This document shows positions 8,826-16,526 of a stretch of DNA of 64,000 bases, in pieces. Below the pieces are notes generated by a model. It was not told the DNA's origin. It saw only the letters and a program-made list of their open reading frames with translations, and did no database searches. The DNA lies in contig JAAFIQ010000001.1 of NCBI GenBank assembly GCA_013298715.1, forward strand, positions 372,001 through 436,000, read 5' to 3'. The DNA comes from Bacteroidota bacterium. GTDB lineage: Bacteria > Bacteroidota > Bacteroidia > B-17B0 > Aurantibacillaceae. Each line of letters starts with the position of its first letter. Position 1 is the stretch's first letter. A program made the position numbers and the translations under genes.

Positions 8826-9785
8826 ATGACGACAACCAATAGCACACAAAATCCATCCGAGTGTTTAAAAAATTTAGCAAAGCCATTTATAATGATAACT
8901 TTAGTTAGTTGTTTTGCTATTCAAACAGCTTATAGCCAAGTTCCAGCATTTCCTTCTATAGACGATGCGTATGCTAAAGTAAAACTCGCCGATTTTGCAG
9001 AAGATATTTTGAAGGAAACAGGACTTCCGCACACAACTTTTAAACTATTGCCGAAAACACAATACATGTCTGAATTAAATGGTAGTGCGAATATTGATAA
9101 AACCTACTTTAATGCCTATGCAAGTCCAAGAAGCCAAGAGCTTTATTATAAATCAGCGCCTAACTATCCTAAAGATGAATGTGACATATATTTTTGTGCA
9201 GTGTCGCCTAAAAAGGGAGACGAAGAGTATAAATCAATTTCTTTTAAGGTAACGTATTCTAGATTAAATAATGACGTAGTTGGGCAGTTATGGAAGTTTA
9301 AAAGAATAAAGTTTACAGGCTTTTATACTTACAATAAAAAGAAAAGTAGTCCTAAGGATTTGGCCAGTGAGCTTTTAAGTATATTAATGCTTTCTAAATC
9401 AGGAAGTAATGATGAGGAAGTCAATGTTAATGGTAATACGGTATCGTTATACTACACGTTTGGGCACTTTGCTAAAATCGACTCAATTACCCTAAATACT
9501 GAATTTACATATGATAAAACATTTAATGTTTATGGCGTTAATTATAAACCTTTCACGCCTAAGCGTTACAGTTATTTGGCAGACGAGCCTGCAACAGTAT
9601 CACCCTATATTGCCAGAATTAGCGTTTCTTATGAAAACCCAGGGGGAAAAGATATCATGAAAGCAATTCGAAAGGATTGGGATGGAGAACCAATGGGCAA
9701 TCCAATTGTTACAGATAAGAAATATAAAACCGGAGAAAGCGCAGACTTTAAGGATATTTATCAAAAGTTTTCTGAAGAAAATTAA
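8826..9785 (+). CDS. exported hypothetical protein
   Basis: Protein of 319 residues. A hydrophilic lead of about 20 residues is followed by a hydrophobic signal segment (PFIMITLVSCFAIQTAYSQ), so either the signal peptide has a long n-region or the start lies at a later Met near residue 24. The mature part is rich in Lys, Tyr and Asp with alternating beta-type patterns. No known domain is recognised. It is downstream of a 66-residue gene and upstream of a strong hairpin at 9806-9834. Confidence 0.7.
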   Translation: MTTTNSTQNPSECLKNLAKPFIMITLVSCFAIQTAYSQVPAFPSIDDAYAKVKLADFAEDILKETGLPHTTFKLLPKTQYMSELNGSANIDKTYFNAYASPRSQELYYKSAPNYPKDECDIYFCAVSPKKGDEEYKSISFKVTYSRLNNDVVGQLWKFKRIKFTGFYTYNKKKSSPKDLASELLSILMLSKSGSNDEEVNVNGNTVSLYYTFGHFAKIDSITLNTEFTYDKTFNVYGVNYKPFTPKRYSYLADEPATVSPYIARISVSYENPGGKDIMKAIRKDWDGEPMGNPIVTDKKYKTGESADFKDIYQKFSEEN

Positions 9786-9805
9786 ATGAGGGGTATAAAG
9801 CCTAA

Positions 9806-9834
9806 GCAGACAGTTCTTTTCTTGAACTGTCTGC
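9806..9834. terminator. perfect 11-bp hairpin, probable bidirectional terminator
   Basis: GCAGACAGTTC and GAACTGTCTGC form a perfect 11-bp stem around a 7-nt loop, between two convergent genes. A T-rich tract is not clear on either side, so termination is inferred from position and stem strength. Confidence 0.55.
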
Positions 9835-9959
9835 GATTAAGGAACTGTAAGGATTTCCAGAATAATCCTGTGTAAGAAATCCTAACAGTTGCTAAATAGA
9901 GATTATTCGAATAAGGCGTCTGTTTATCGATAACATTGGTCACCATTATATAAATACGA

Positions 9960-10943
9960 CTAAACAGCCGCAAAATTATGGGCAACCTCTTCTAACACAT
10001 CGTGTAGCTCATTGTAGTTTTGTAATGTTACTAACTTAGTTCTGGTTTCTTTAAAGTTGGCTATTCCTTTAAAGTAGTTAGCGTAGTGGTTGCGCATTTC
10101 AAGTAAGCCTAGTTTCTCGCCTTTCCACTCAACAGATTTTTTTAAATGTGTTTGGCAAACCTCAACTCTGTTTTGCATGGTTGGTTTAGGTAAATGATCT
10201 CCCGTTTTAAAAAAATGTTTTATCTCATTAAACACCCAGGGGTAGCCAATTGCTGCGCGGCCAATCATAATGCCATCTACGCCATACGTATTTTTATATT
10301 CTAGTGCCTTTTCAGGACTATCAATATCACCATTTCCAAAAATCGGAATTTTTATTCGTTGATTATTTTTTACCTCCGCTATGTATTTCCAATTTGCACT
10401 GCCTTTATACATTTGAGCACGTGTTCGTCCGTGTATTGTTAATGCTTGCACGCCAACATCTTGGAGGCGTTCGGCAACTTCCATAATGTTTATGCTCGTA
10501 TCATCCCAACCTAAACGTGTTTTTACAGTAACTGGTTTAGTAGTTCCTTTAACTACAGCTTTAGTAAGCCGAATCATTAAATCAACATCTTTTAAAACGC
10601 CAGCGCCAGCGCCTTTACAAACAACTTTTTTTACTGGGCATCCAAAATTAATATCAACCAAATCTGGATTTGTGGCATCAACAATTTTTGCGCTCATTTC
10701 CATAGCATCTTCATCACCTCCAAAAATCTGAATGCCAATTGGTCGTTCGTAATCAAAAATATCGAGCTTTTGTCGGCTTTTTATGGCATCACGAATAAGG
10801 CCTTCGCTGCTAATAAATTCAGTATACATTAAATCTGCGCCGTACTGTTTACACACATATCTAAACGGGGGATCACTCACATCCTCCATAGGTGCTAACA
10901 ACAAAGGAAATTCAGGAAGTTGTATGTTGCCGATTTTTATCAC
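9960..10943 (-). CDS. dusB: tRNA-dihydrouridine synthase, DusB type
   Basis: FMN-dependent enzyme of 327 residues that reduces uridine in the D-loop of tRNA. It shows APMEDVSDPPFR at the N-terminus, the catalytic-Cys segment NFGCPVKKVVCKGAGAG, TVKTRLGWDD, IHGRTRAQMYKG and the phosphate-binding FGNGDI/GRAAIGYPW blocks of a TIM barrel, followed by the C-terminal helical tRNA-binding part. The start is a GTG at 10943, in good agreement with the family N-terminus. It is flanked by a repeat-rich gap upstream and a hairpin region downstream. Confidence 0.95.
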   Translation of the reverse strand: MIKIGNIQLPEFPLLLAPMEDVSDPPFRYVCKQYGADLMYTEFISSEGLIRDAIKSRQKLDIFDYERPIGIQIFGGDEDAMEMSAKIVDATNPDLVDINFGCPVKKVVCKGAGAGVLKDVDLMIRLTKAVVKGTTKPVTVKTRLGWDDTSINIMEVAERLQDVGVQALTIHGRTRAQMYKGSANWKYIAEVKNNQRIKIPIFGNGDIDSPEKALEYKNTYGVDGIMIGRAAIGYPWVFNEIKHFFKTGDHLPKPTMQNRVEVCQTHLKKSVEWKGEKLGLLEMRNHYANYFKGIANFKETRTKLVTLQNYNELHDVLEEVAHNFAAV

Positions 10944-11046
10944 AGCTGTAAAGGTAGTGATATAAGTTTTACACTTTGATTAAAATATTGTGTCTAAATA
11001 AGTTTTTACCAAGATATCTTTTTCAAGCAGTAACTGCTCGACTATT
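10944..11046. other. intergenic upstream of dusB
   Basis: AT-rich DNA without ORF or obvious promoter consensus. It forms the left flank of the MITE-like element. Confidence 0.4.
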
Positions 11047-11310
11047 TAGGGTTCACTCAAAAACGTAAATATGACAATTGATAAGAGATGTAAGGGTTAA
11101 ATCCATTTTTAGGGGCAAAGTTATTTAACCTCTTTTGAGAAAATCCTTACAGATAAAAATAGAGTTTTATTTGTGTTTTTGGCTTGATAAAAATTAACTG
11201 ACTCGTCGTTAGCTCAGCTCGAGGTATTTCTATACATCTTCACTTCGCTGCCCGTGCCCGCCGTAGGCAGGTCGATTCAGTTAATTTTTATACATTTTGA
11301 GTGAACCCTA
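11047..11310. mobile_element. MITE-like element, copy 2 (complete)
   Basis: A 264-bp non-coding unit bounded by a perfect 16-bp terminal inverted repeat: TAGGGTTCACTCAAAA at 11047-11062 and its complement at 11295-11310. Inside is a second perfect inverted repeat of 15 bp (11187-11201 and 11277-11291) around a GC-richer hairpin core. The right-hand 190 bp is closely related to bases 1-220. Immediately after the right end, TAGGGTTTGCTCATAAAC (11312-11329) resembles a diverged further copy of the terminal repeat. No transposase is present in the window. Confidence 0.75.
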
Positions 11311-11390
11311 TTTAGGGTTTGCTCATAAACTCAAAAATCTTTTTTCTTTTAACTTTTTTTCTTGAATAAAAAAAGTTACAAAAAAATCAA

Positions 11391-11555
11391 GTCGCCGCAA
11401 ACGCCCACCCGCACTTAATTTTTCTTGAAAATTCAATCGACGTGAATTTTATTTTGCTAAGAAAATTCTCGAAAGCAAAATAAAAAAACGGCAAGCGACC
11501 TCGATGAATTTTCAAAGAAAAATTAATTCTCGCCTTCCTAGCCCCGAGCGGCGAC
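11391..11555. repeat. large imperfect palindrome (about 165 bp)
   Basis: Nested inverted repeats share one centre. GTCGCCGC at 11391-11398 pairs with GCGGCGAC at 11548-11555. An arm of about 26 bp at 11414-11439 pairs with 11500-11526 with small mismatches. TTTTATTTTGCT at 11446-11457 pairs with its perfect complement at 11473-11484. The ends are GC-rich in an otherwise AT-rich region. It is unrelated to the MITE-like element next to it. It could be a cruciform-forming mobile repeat or a structured RNA. Confidence 0.65.
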
Positions 11556-11764
11556 AGACCAGCGCGCAAAATCCGTCATCGTACAAAACGTAAAAAAAGT
11601 AATCACTTTCAATAAATTAATACCAGCCTTTTTTATGAATTTACTGGCTTTTCTGCTATTTTACCTTACAGAATTTTAAATATTTCAACTCTAAGTCTTG
11701 CTATTGTTGACTTTTTGGTTATTGAATAAGCCCTATTTAAACTTTCTAATAATGGAGTTTGGAC
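11556..11764. other. intergenic downstream of rng
   Basis: Bases following the palindrome up to the 3' end of the ribonuclease gene. AT-rich, no ORF, no clear terminator seen. Confidence 0.4.
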
Positions 11765-13321
11765 TTAAACCAAAATCTCTTCCATATCTTTTGTAAAAAA
11801 TTTGTATTCCATAAAACCATAGCTGGTCATCGGTTGAATTTTTACCCATTGTTTAAATTCAAAATACCATTTCCACTGCATGCTTTTAAACCATTTGCCT
11901 TTAGTAATAAATGCTTCAATGTATGGATGAACTTGTAATGTAATTCCTTTTTGGTTTTGCTCTTTAATTATAAAACGTAAGGTGTTTTGTATTTGATCTG
12001 CAAACAATAAACTTGGCTGCACCTTGCCTGTTCCGCCGCAACTAGGGCAGGTTTCAAGCACTTCTACATTTACCTCGGGACGTAAACGCTGGCGAGTAAT
12101 TTGTATTAAACCAAATTTACTTGGAGGTAAAATATTATGCTTAGCTCTATCGCTGCGCATTTCTTCTTTTAATTTATCGAAAAGCAATTTGCGGTTATCG
12201 GCATTGTGCATGTCGATAAAATCTATTACAATAATACCGCCCATATCACGCAACTTTAATTGGCGTGCTACTTCTACAGCCGCTTCTAAATTTACTTCAA
12301 GTGCATTTTCTTCTTGGCTACTATCGCTTTTTGCTCGGTTACCACTATTCACATCAAACACGTGTAACGCCTCTGTATGCTCAATTACAAGATAAGCACC
12401 ACTTTTCATGTGCACGGTTTTACCAAACAAACTTTTTATTTGTTTTTCTACGCCATGCGCATCAAAAATAGGGATTTTGCCATTGTACGATTTTACAATG
12501 TCTACTTTATCAGGGGCTATAGTTTTTACGTAAGTCTTTAAATCTTCGTAAAGTTTGGTATCGTTAATGTGAATTGCATTAAAACTATCGTTTAAAAAAT
12601 CACGCAAAATAACGTTGGTTCTATCTACCTCGCCCAACACACGCATCGGTGGTTGCGATTCTTTTAAAGATTTATAGCACTCTTCCCAACGGGTAGTAAG
12701 ATCCTTTAAATCTGCTTCAAGTTCTGCTACTGATTGATTTTCTGCTACTGTACGCACTATTACACCAAAGTTTTTTGGTTTAATAGATTGCATTAATTCT
12801 TTTAAGCGATTTTTTTCTTCAAAATTTCTGATTTTTGATGATACAGAAATTTTATCAGCGAAGGGAATTAAAACTAGGTACCTGCCGGCAAGGCTTATTT
12901 CAGTGGTAATACGAGGTCCTTTAGCGCTAATTGGTTCTTTGGCAACTTGCACTAAAACATTTTGTCCGGATTTAATAATGTCGTTAATTTTTCCATCCTT
13001 ACTAATGTCCGCTTCGTTTTTAAAGTACATTAAGTTGCTTGAATTTTGTTTGCCGCCTTGTACAGTGTTTACATATTTAATTAATGAGTTGGCTTGAGGG
13101 CCCAAATCTAAGTAATGTAAAAATGCATCTTTTTCGTAGCCTACATCTACAAATGCTGCATTAAGGCCTGTCATTACCTTTTTTGCTTTTCCTAAATAAA
13201 TATCACCTACCGCAAATTGCGAATTATTTTTTTCGCGATGCAACTCTACTAAACGTTTTTCGTTAAGTAGGGCTATTACAACTTCGTTAGGCGTGGAATT
13301 AATTATTAACTCTTTAGTCAC
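11765..13321 (-). CDS. rng: ribonuclease G/E family
   Basis: Endoribonuclease of 518 residues acting on rRNA precursors and mRNA. It has an S1-like domain near the N-terminus (GDIYLGKAKKVMTGLNAAFV), the RNase E/G catalytic domain with the two metal-binding aspartates in VFDVNSGN and IVIDFIDM, and the zinc-link CPSCGGTGK. GTG at 13321 (VTKELIINSTPN) is preferred because the family begins this way. A GTG seven codons upstream (13342) is the alternative. It is followed upstream by the 29-residue gene, the TPR gene and HU on the same strand, a known Bacteroidota neighbourhood. Confidence 0.94.
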   Translation of the reverse strand: MTKELIINSTPNEVVIALLNEKRLVELHREKNNSQFAVGDIYLGKAKKVMTGLNAAFVDVGYEKDAFLHYLDLGPQANSLIKYVNTVQGGKQNSSNLMYFKNEADISKDGKINDIIKSGQNVLVQVAKEPISAKGPRITTEISLAGRYLVLIPFADKISVSSKIRNFEEKNRLKELMQSIKPKNFGVIVRTVAENQSVAELEADLKDLTTRWEECYKSLKESQPPMRVLGEVDRTNVILRDFLNDSFNAIHINDTKLYEDLKTYVKTIAPDKVDIVKSYNGKIPIFDAHGVEKQIKSLFGKTVHMKSGAYLVIEHTEALHVFDVNSGNRAKSDSSQEENALEVNLEAAVEVARQLKLRDMGGIIVIDFIDMHNADNRKLLFDKLKEEMRSDRAKHNILPPSKFGLIQITRQRLRPEVNVEVLETCPSCGGTGKVQPSLLFADQIQNTLRFIIKEQNQKGITLQVHPYIEAFITKGKWFKSMQWKWYFEFKQWVKIQPMTSYGFMEYKFFTKDMEEILV

Positions 13322-13484
13322 GCTATAGTATTTTAAAAGCACGGTATATTAGACCATGCATGGTTAGTAAATTTAAGCAATAATTTTTTTAAGATTAATT
13401 GCCTACAATAGCAACAACGGAACAGGTTTTTACCTTTCCGTTATTACATGGTTTTTTAGAAATAACTAATTAAGAATTACTTAA

Positions 13485-13574
13485 TTATTTTTTCTTATGA
13501 CGATTCTTCCTTAAACGTTTTTTGCGTTTATGAGTCGCCATTTTATGTCTCTTTCTTTTCTTTCCGCTTGGCAT
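13485..13574 (-). CDS. 29-residue highly basic conserved protein
   Basis: The ORF begins MPSGKKRKRHKMATHKRKKR and ends in three lysines, with ATG at 13574 and TAA at 13485-13487. Very similar mini-proteins starting MPSGKKRKRHK are found across Bacteroidota. The composition, with almost half Lys or Arg plus His, is that of a ribosome- or RNA-binding peptide. I infer ribosome association but cannot show it. It is too short for most gene callers. It lies between rng and the TPR gene, all on the same strand. Confidence 0.8.
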   Translation of the reverse strand: MPSGKKRKRHKMATHKRKKRLRKNRHKKK

Positions 13575-13599
13575 AAAATTTAATTTATTGGTTTATAAT

Positions 13600-14415
13600 T
13601 TATTTTTTTAGTTGTTCTATGTACTTTTTTATTTCTATTTGAGCTGTAACATCAGTAGTTTTATTGGCATATTTTGTTAAAACCTCAACTGTTTTTTCTT
13701 TATTACCTAATTGTTCGTAAGCATCGGCCAAATGCAAGTAAGCCTCAATGTAATTACTATCTATTGCTACTACTTTATTAAAACGTGCTATTGCTTTATC
13801 TAATTGGCCACTTTTAATTGACAAAAAAGCAAAAGTAAGTTGTAGTTTTACATTGTTGCTATCTGTTTTTTCAATTTCTTTAAGCCTGCTTACACCATCC
13901 ATTGGATTGTCGCTCGCTTCAACGTAACAACTTGCCAGCATAATTCTGCCATCTATATTGTTTGGTTCAAGCTTTAATCCGTTTGTATAACAACGCATGG
14001 CACTTCCATAAAGCAGTGGTGACTGTGTGTTATCTTTTACAAATTCGTTGGAGTAATAATAACGATTTCCAGCTTTAAACCAAGTTTCGGCAGTATTTTC
14101 AGCAACAGCTTTCTTCTCAAAAAAATGAGCGGCTAATTCTGGGCGCTTTAGTTTATCCCAAAAAGTAACCAAACTATCAAAAGCATTGGCGCTTTGATAT
14201 TTTGTATACAAACTCATTAACTCGGGGCTTAAATTTTTTGAAGCCATACTTTCGTATAAATTCAAATTAGCATTTAAGTTTACCGCTTTTTTAGCGGCAG
14301 TATTAGCTGCGTTTGCAAATTTGTTTTCTTTGCTAACTTTAGGTAAAAAATATAAAAGAACGGTTAATAATACAGCGCCCAACACCAAAACTATGCGTGA
14401 TACTTTGGCGCTCAT
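13600..14415 (-). CDS. membrane-anchored TPR protein
   Basis: Protein of 271 residues with one N-terminal transmembrane segment (about residues 7-25, IVLVLGAVLLTVLLYFLP). It then has a periplasmic or cytoplasmic helical domain with at least three TPR-like repeats between about 140 and 260 (NIDGRIMLASCYVEASDNP, VKLQLTFAFLSIKSGQLDK and NYIEAYLHLADAYEQLGNK). It probably mediates protein-protein contacts. It begins 5 bp after the HU gene stop and is likely co-transcribed with it. Specific role unknown. Confidence 0.85.
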   Translation of the reverse strand: MSAKVSRIVLVLGAVLLTVLLYFLPKVSKENKFANAANTAAKKAVNLNANLNLYESMASKNLSPELMSLYTKYQSANAFDSLVTFWDKLKRPELAAHFFEKKAVAENTAETWFKAGNRYYYSNEFVKDNTQSPLLYGSAMRCYTNGLKLEPNNIDGRIMLASCYVEASDNPMDGVSRLKEIEKTDSNNVKLQLTFAFLSIKSGQLDKAIARFNKVVAIDSNYIEAYLHLADAYEQLGNKEKTVEVLTKYANKTTDVTAQIEIKKYIEQLKK

Positions 14416-14420
14416 TATCT

Positions 14421-14732
14421 TTAATCAATGTTTTTAACAGGTTCGGCGGTTTTAACATTGCGTTTTACTCTATCCGCAAATGTTTTGCTTGCTTTAAACG
14501 CTGGTATGTAATGTGCTGGTATTACTACAGTTGTATTTTTAGAAATATTACGTCCAATTTTTTCGGCACGTTTTTTTACTAAAAAAGTACCAAATCCTCT
14601 TAAATACACATTTTTACCTTCAACCATGTTGTTTCTTATAGTTTTCATAAAAGCTTCAACGGTGGCTTGAACGGCCATTTTTTCTATTCCTGTTTTTTCT
14701 GAAATCTCGTTTACAATATCTGCCTTTGTCAT
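14421..14732 (-). CDS. HU/IHF-family DNA-binding protein
   Basis: Histone-like protein of 103 residues. It shows the N-terminal helices (TKADIVNEISEKTGIEKMAV), the beta-arm start VYLRGFGTFLVKKRAEKIGR and the proline-containing tip IPAHYIPAFKASK typical of HU/IHF. A short C-terminal tail of about 12 residues beyond the core is present. It binds and bends DNA and is generally a nucleoid protein. It has a well-placed candidate promoter upstream and leads a small operon with the TPR gene. Confidence 0.95.
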   Translation of the reverse strand: MTKADIVNEISEKTGIEKMAVQATVEAFMKTIRNNMVEGKNVYLRGFGTFLVKKRAEKIGRNISKNTTVVIPAHYIPAFKASKTFADRVKRNVKTAEPVKNID

Positions 14733-14780
14733 TTTATTAATTTATTAAAAATCAATTAATTGAATTTTAAAATTGGGGTG

Positions 14781-14810
14781 CAAATATAATGCTTTATATC
14801 ATATTTGAAA
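14781..14810 (-). promoter_or_regulatory. HU gene promoter candidate
   Basis: The reverse strand reads TATATTTG at 14788-14781 with TTTC at 14810-14807, 18 nt apart. The -7 box fits the consensus fully and the -33 box matches three of four bases. Confidence 0.5.
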
Positions 14811-14857
14811 ACTATTTTAAGTTTTTTTACTGGCTAATGCCTAAATTGCGCTAAATA

Positions 14858-15934
14858 TTGAAAGAAACAGAACAAAATAGCTGGTTTAGCAAGGAAATAA
14901 TAGCTTGGTATAAGAAAAACAAGCGTGATTTGCCTTGGAGGAATCAAACAAATCCTTACTTTATTTGGCTTTCTGAAATTATTTTGCAGCAAACCCAAGT
15001 GGCTCAAGGCTTGAGCTATTATTATAAATTTATTACACACTACCCTACTATTTTTGATTTGGCAAAAGCTAAAGAAGATGCTGTTTTAAAAGATTGGCAG
15101 GGCTTAGGCTACTACTCAAGGGCCAGAAATTTACACGCATCGGCAAAATATGTGGTTAACGAGCTTGGCGGCGTATTCCCACAATCATTCGAGGAAATAA
15201 AAAAACTAAAAGGAGTGGGCGATTACACTGCCGCAGCCATTGCAAGTTTTGCTTACAATTTACCACATGCTGTTGTAGATGGCAATGTTTATAGGGTTTT
15301 AAGTCGTGTGTTTGGAATTGAAACACCGATTGACAGCACATTGGGAAAAAAAGTATTTCAAGAGTTAGCAACAACCTTACTAAACCCAAAACTGGCAGCA
15401 CAACACAACCAAGCCATTATGGAATTTGGATCGCAGCAATGTAAAGTTGTGCACCCTGGTTGCCAAAATTGTGTATTACAAAATAAATGTTTTGCATTTA
15501 CAAACAATAAAATAGATTTATTTCCTACAAAAGAAAAGAAAGCAAAAATTACACAACGCTTTTTTACATATATAATTTTTGTTGATGAAGAAAAAAACAC
15601 AGTGATTTATAAAAGAGATAAAAACGACATTTGGCAAGGCTTGTATGAATTCTTTTTGATTGAAGATAAGCACTTGCCGACCTTTGATGAATTATTAAAT
15701 AATAAAGTTGTAAAGCAAAATTTTAAAAGGAATACTTCTATTATTAAACATGTAGTTTTAAAAAAACACATTCTATCACACCAACATTTGTACGCACAAT
15801 TTTTTATTGTTAAGGTAGAGAAACTGAATTCTAAAACAGGTTTAGTTGTTAAACTATCACAACTTAGCAATTACGCGTGGCCCAGATTGATAGATAAATT
15901 TTTTGATGTTTGCTCGCTTCAAAATATTTGCTAA
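14858..15934 (+). CDS. mutY: A/G-specific adenine glycosylase
   Basis: Base-excision repair enzyme of 358 residues that removes adenine opposite 8-oxoguanine. The helix-hairpin-helix LKGVGDYTAAAIAS precedes the catalytic Asp141 in VVDGNVYRVLSR. The catalytic Glu is E40 in WLSEIILQQTQ. A 4Fe-4S cluster site C195-x6-C202-x2-C205-x5-C211 is complete, and a NUDIX-like C-terminal domain follows. The start is TTG at 14858, because an upstream in-frame ATG (14837) is cut off by a TAA. It is divergent from HU. Confidence 0.95.
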   Translation: MKETEQNSWFSKEIIAWYKKNKRDLPWRNQTNPYFIWLSEIILQQTQVAQGLSYYYKFITHYPTIFDLAKAKEDAVLKDWQGLGYYSRARNLHASAKYVVNELGGVFPQSFEEIKKLKGVGDYTAAAIASFAYNLPHAVVDGNVYRVLSRVFGIETPIDSTLGKKVFQELATTLLNPKLAAQHNQAIMEFGSQQCKVVHPGCQNCVLQNKCFAFTNNKIDLFPTKEKKAKITQRFFTYIIFVDEEKNTVIYKRDKNDIWQGLYEFFLIEDKHLPTFDELLNNKVVKQNFKRNTSIIKHVVLKKHILSHQHLYAQFFIVKVEKLNSKTGLVVKLSQLSNYAWPRLIDKFFDVCSLQNIC

Positions 15935-15939
15935 TTTTG
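15909..15939 (+). promoter_or_regulatory. strong promoter for the YceI-DUF5777 genes
   Basis: TTTG at 15909-15912 and TAATTTTG at 15932-15939 are separated by exactly 19 nt, the ideal Bacteroidota spacing. The ATG of the downstream gene is at 15966, giving a leader of about 20 nt. It overlaps the 3' end of mutY. Confidence 0.65.
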
Positions 15940-15965
15940 ACTAACATTTATTTAAATCACTACCT

Positions 15966-16520
15966 ATGAAAAAAACTTTATTTTCCTTTTCGCTAATTAT
16001 AGCTTTTACCCAAATTAATGCTCAAATATTTATGGCGAAAAGTGGTGGCACACAAATAACCTTCTTCTCTAAATCGCCGTTAGAAGACATTGATGCCACA
16101 AATAAAGGCGCTTTAATTGTTTTAAATAGTAGCACTAATGATTTACAGGTAAAAGTGAGCATAAGTAATTTTAAATTTAAAAATGCACTAATGGAGGAGC
16201 ACTTTAATGAAAATTACATGGAAACTGAGAAATTTCCAAACGCTGTTTTTAAAGGAAAAATTAATGAAAAAATAGATTGGACCAAAGATGGCGAATCTAA
16301 AATAACAATTACTGGTAAAATGGAAATGCATGGTGTTACCAAAGATGAAACTTATACAGGCACCGTTAAAAAAGTTGGTAACGAATTAACTTTAAACGGA
16401 GGTTTTAAAGTGAAAGTGGCAGATTATGGCATTAAAGTTCCTTCATTATACGTAAAAAACATTGCAGAAGTTGTAGATGTTGATGTTAAAAGTATTTTAG
16501 AGCCTTACGTAAAGAAATAA
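15966..16520 (+). CDS. YceI-family periplasmic lipid-binding-like protein
   Basis: Protein of 184 residues with a signal peptide (LFSFSLIIAFTQINAQ, cleavage near residue 19). The mature part shows YceI-type features: FNENYMETEKFPNAVFKGKI followed by TITGKMEMHGVTKDETYTGT. The YceI fold is a lipocalin-like barrel that binds isoprenoid or fatty-acid ligands; the ligand here is not known. It lies 6 bp upstream of a DUF5777 barrel gene, behind a well-formed promoter. This pairing recurs in Bacteroidota. Confidence 0.9.
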   Translation: MKKTLFSFSLIIAFTQINAQIFMAKSGGTQITFFSKSPLEDIDATNKGALIVLNSSTNDLQVKVSISNFKFKNALMEEHFNENYMETEKFPNAVFKGKINEKIDWTKDGESKITITGKMEMHGVTKDETYTGTVKKVGNELTLNGGFKVKVADYGIKVPSLYVKNIAEVVDVDVKSILEPYVKK

Positions 16521-16526
16521 AAATTT

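Noticed and set aside
9782-9985. 67-residue open frame on the minus strand
   Set aside because: It covers the hairpin region between two convergent genes and overlaps dusB. No conserved look.
11387-11569. 60-residue open frame on the minus strand
   Set aside because: It lies wholly inside the large palindrome, so the open frame is explained by the repeat's composition. No coding features.
12024-12395. 123-residue frame opposite rng
   Set aside because: Antisense to strongly conserved RNase G/E sequence. No promoter or family resemblance.
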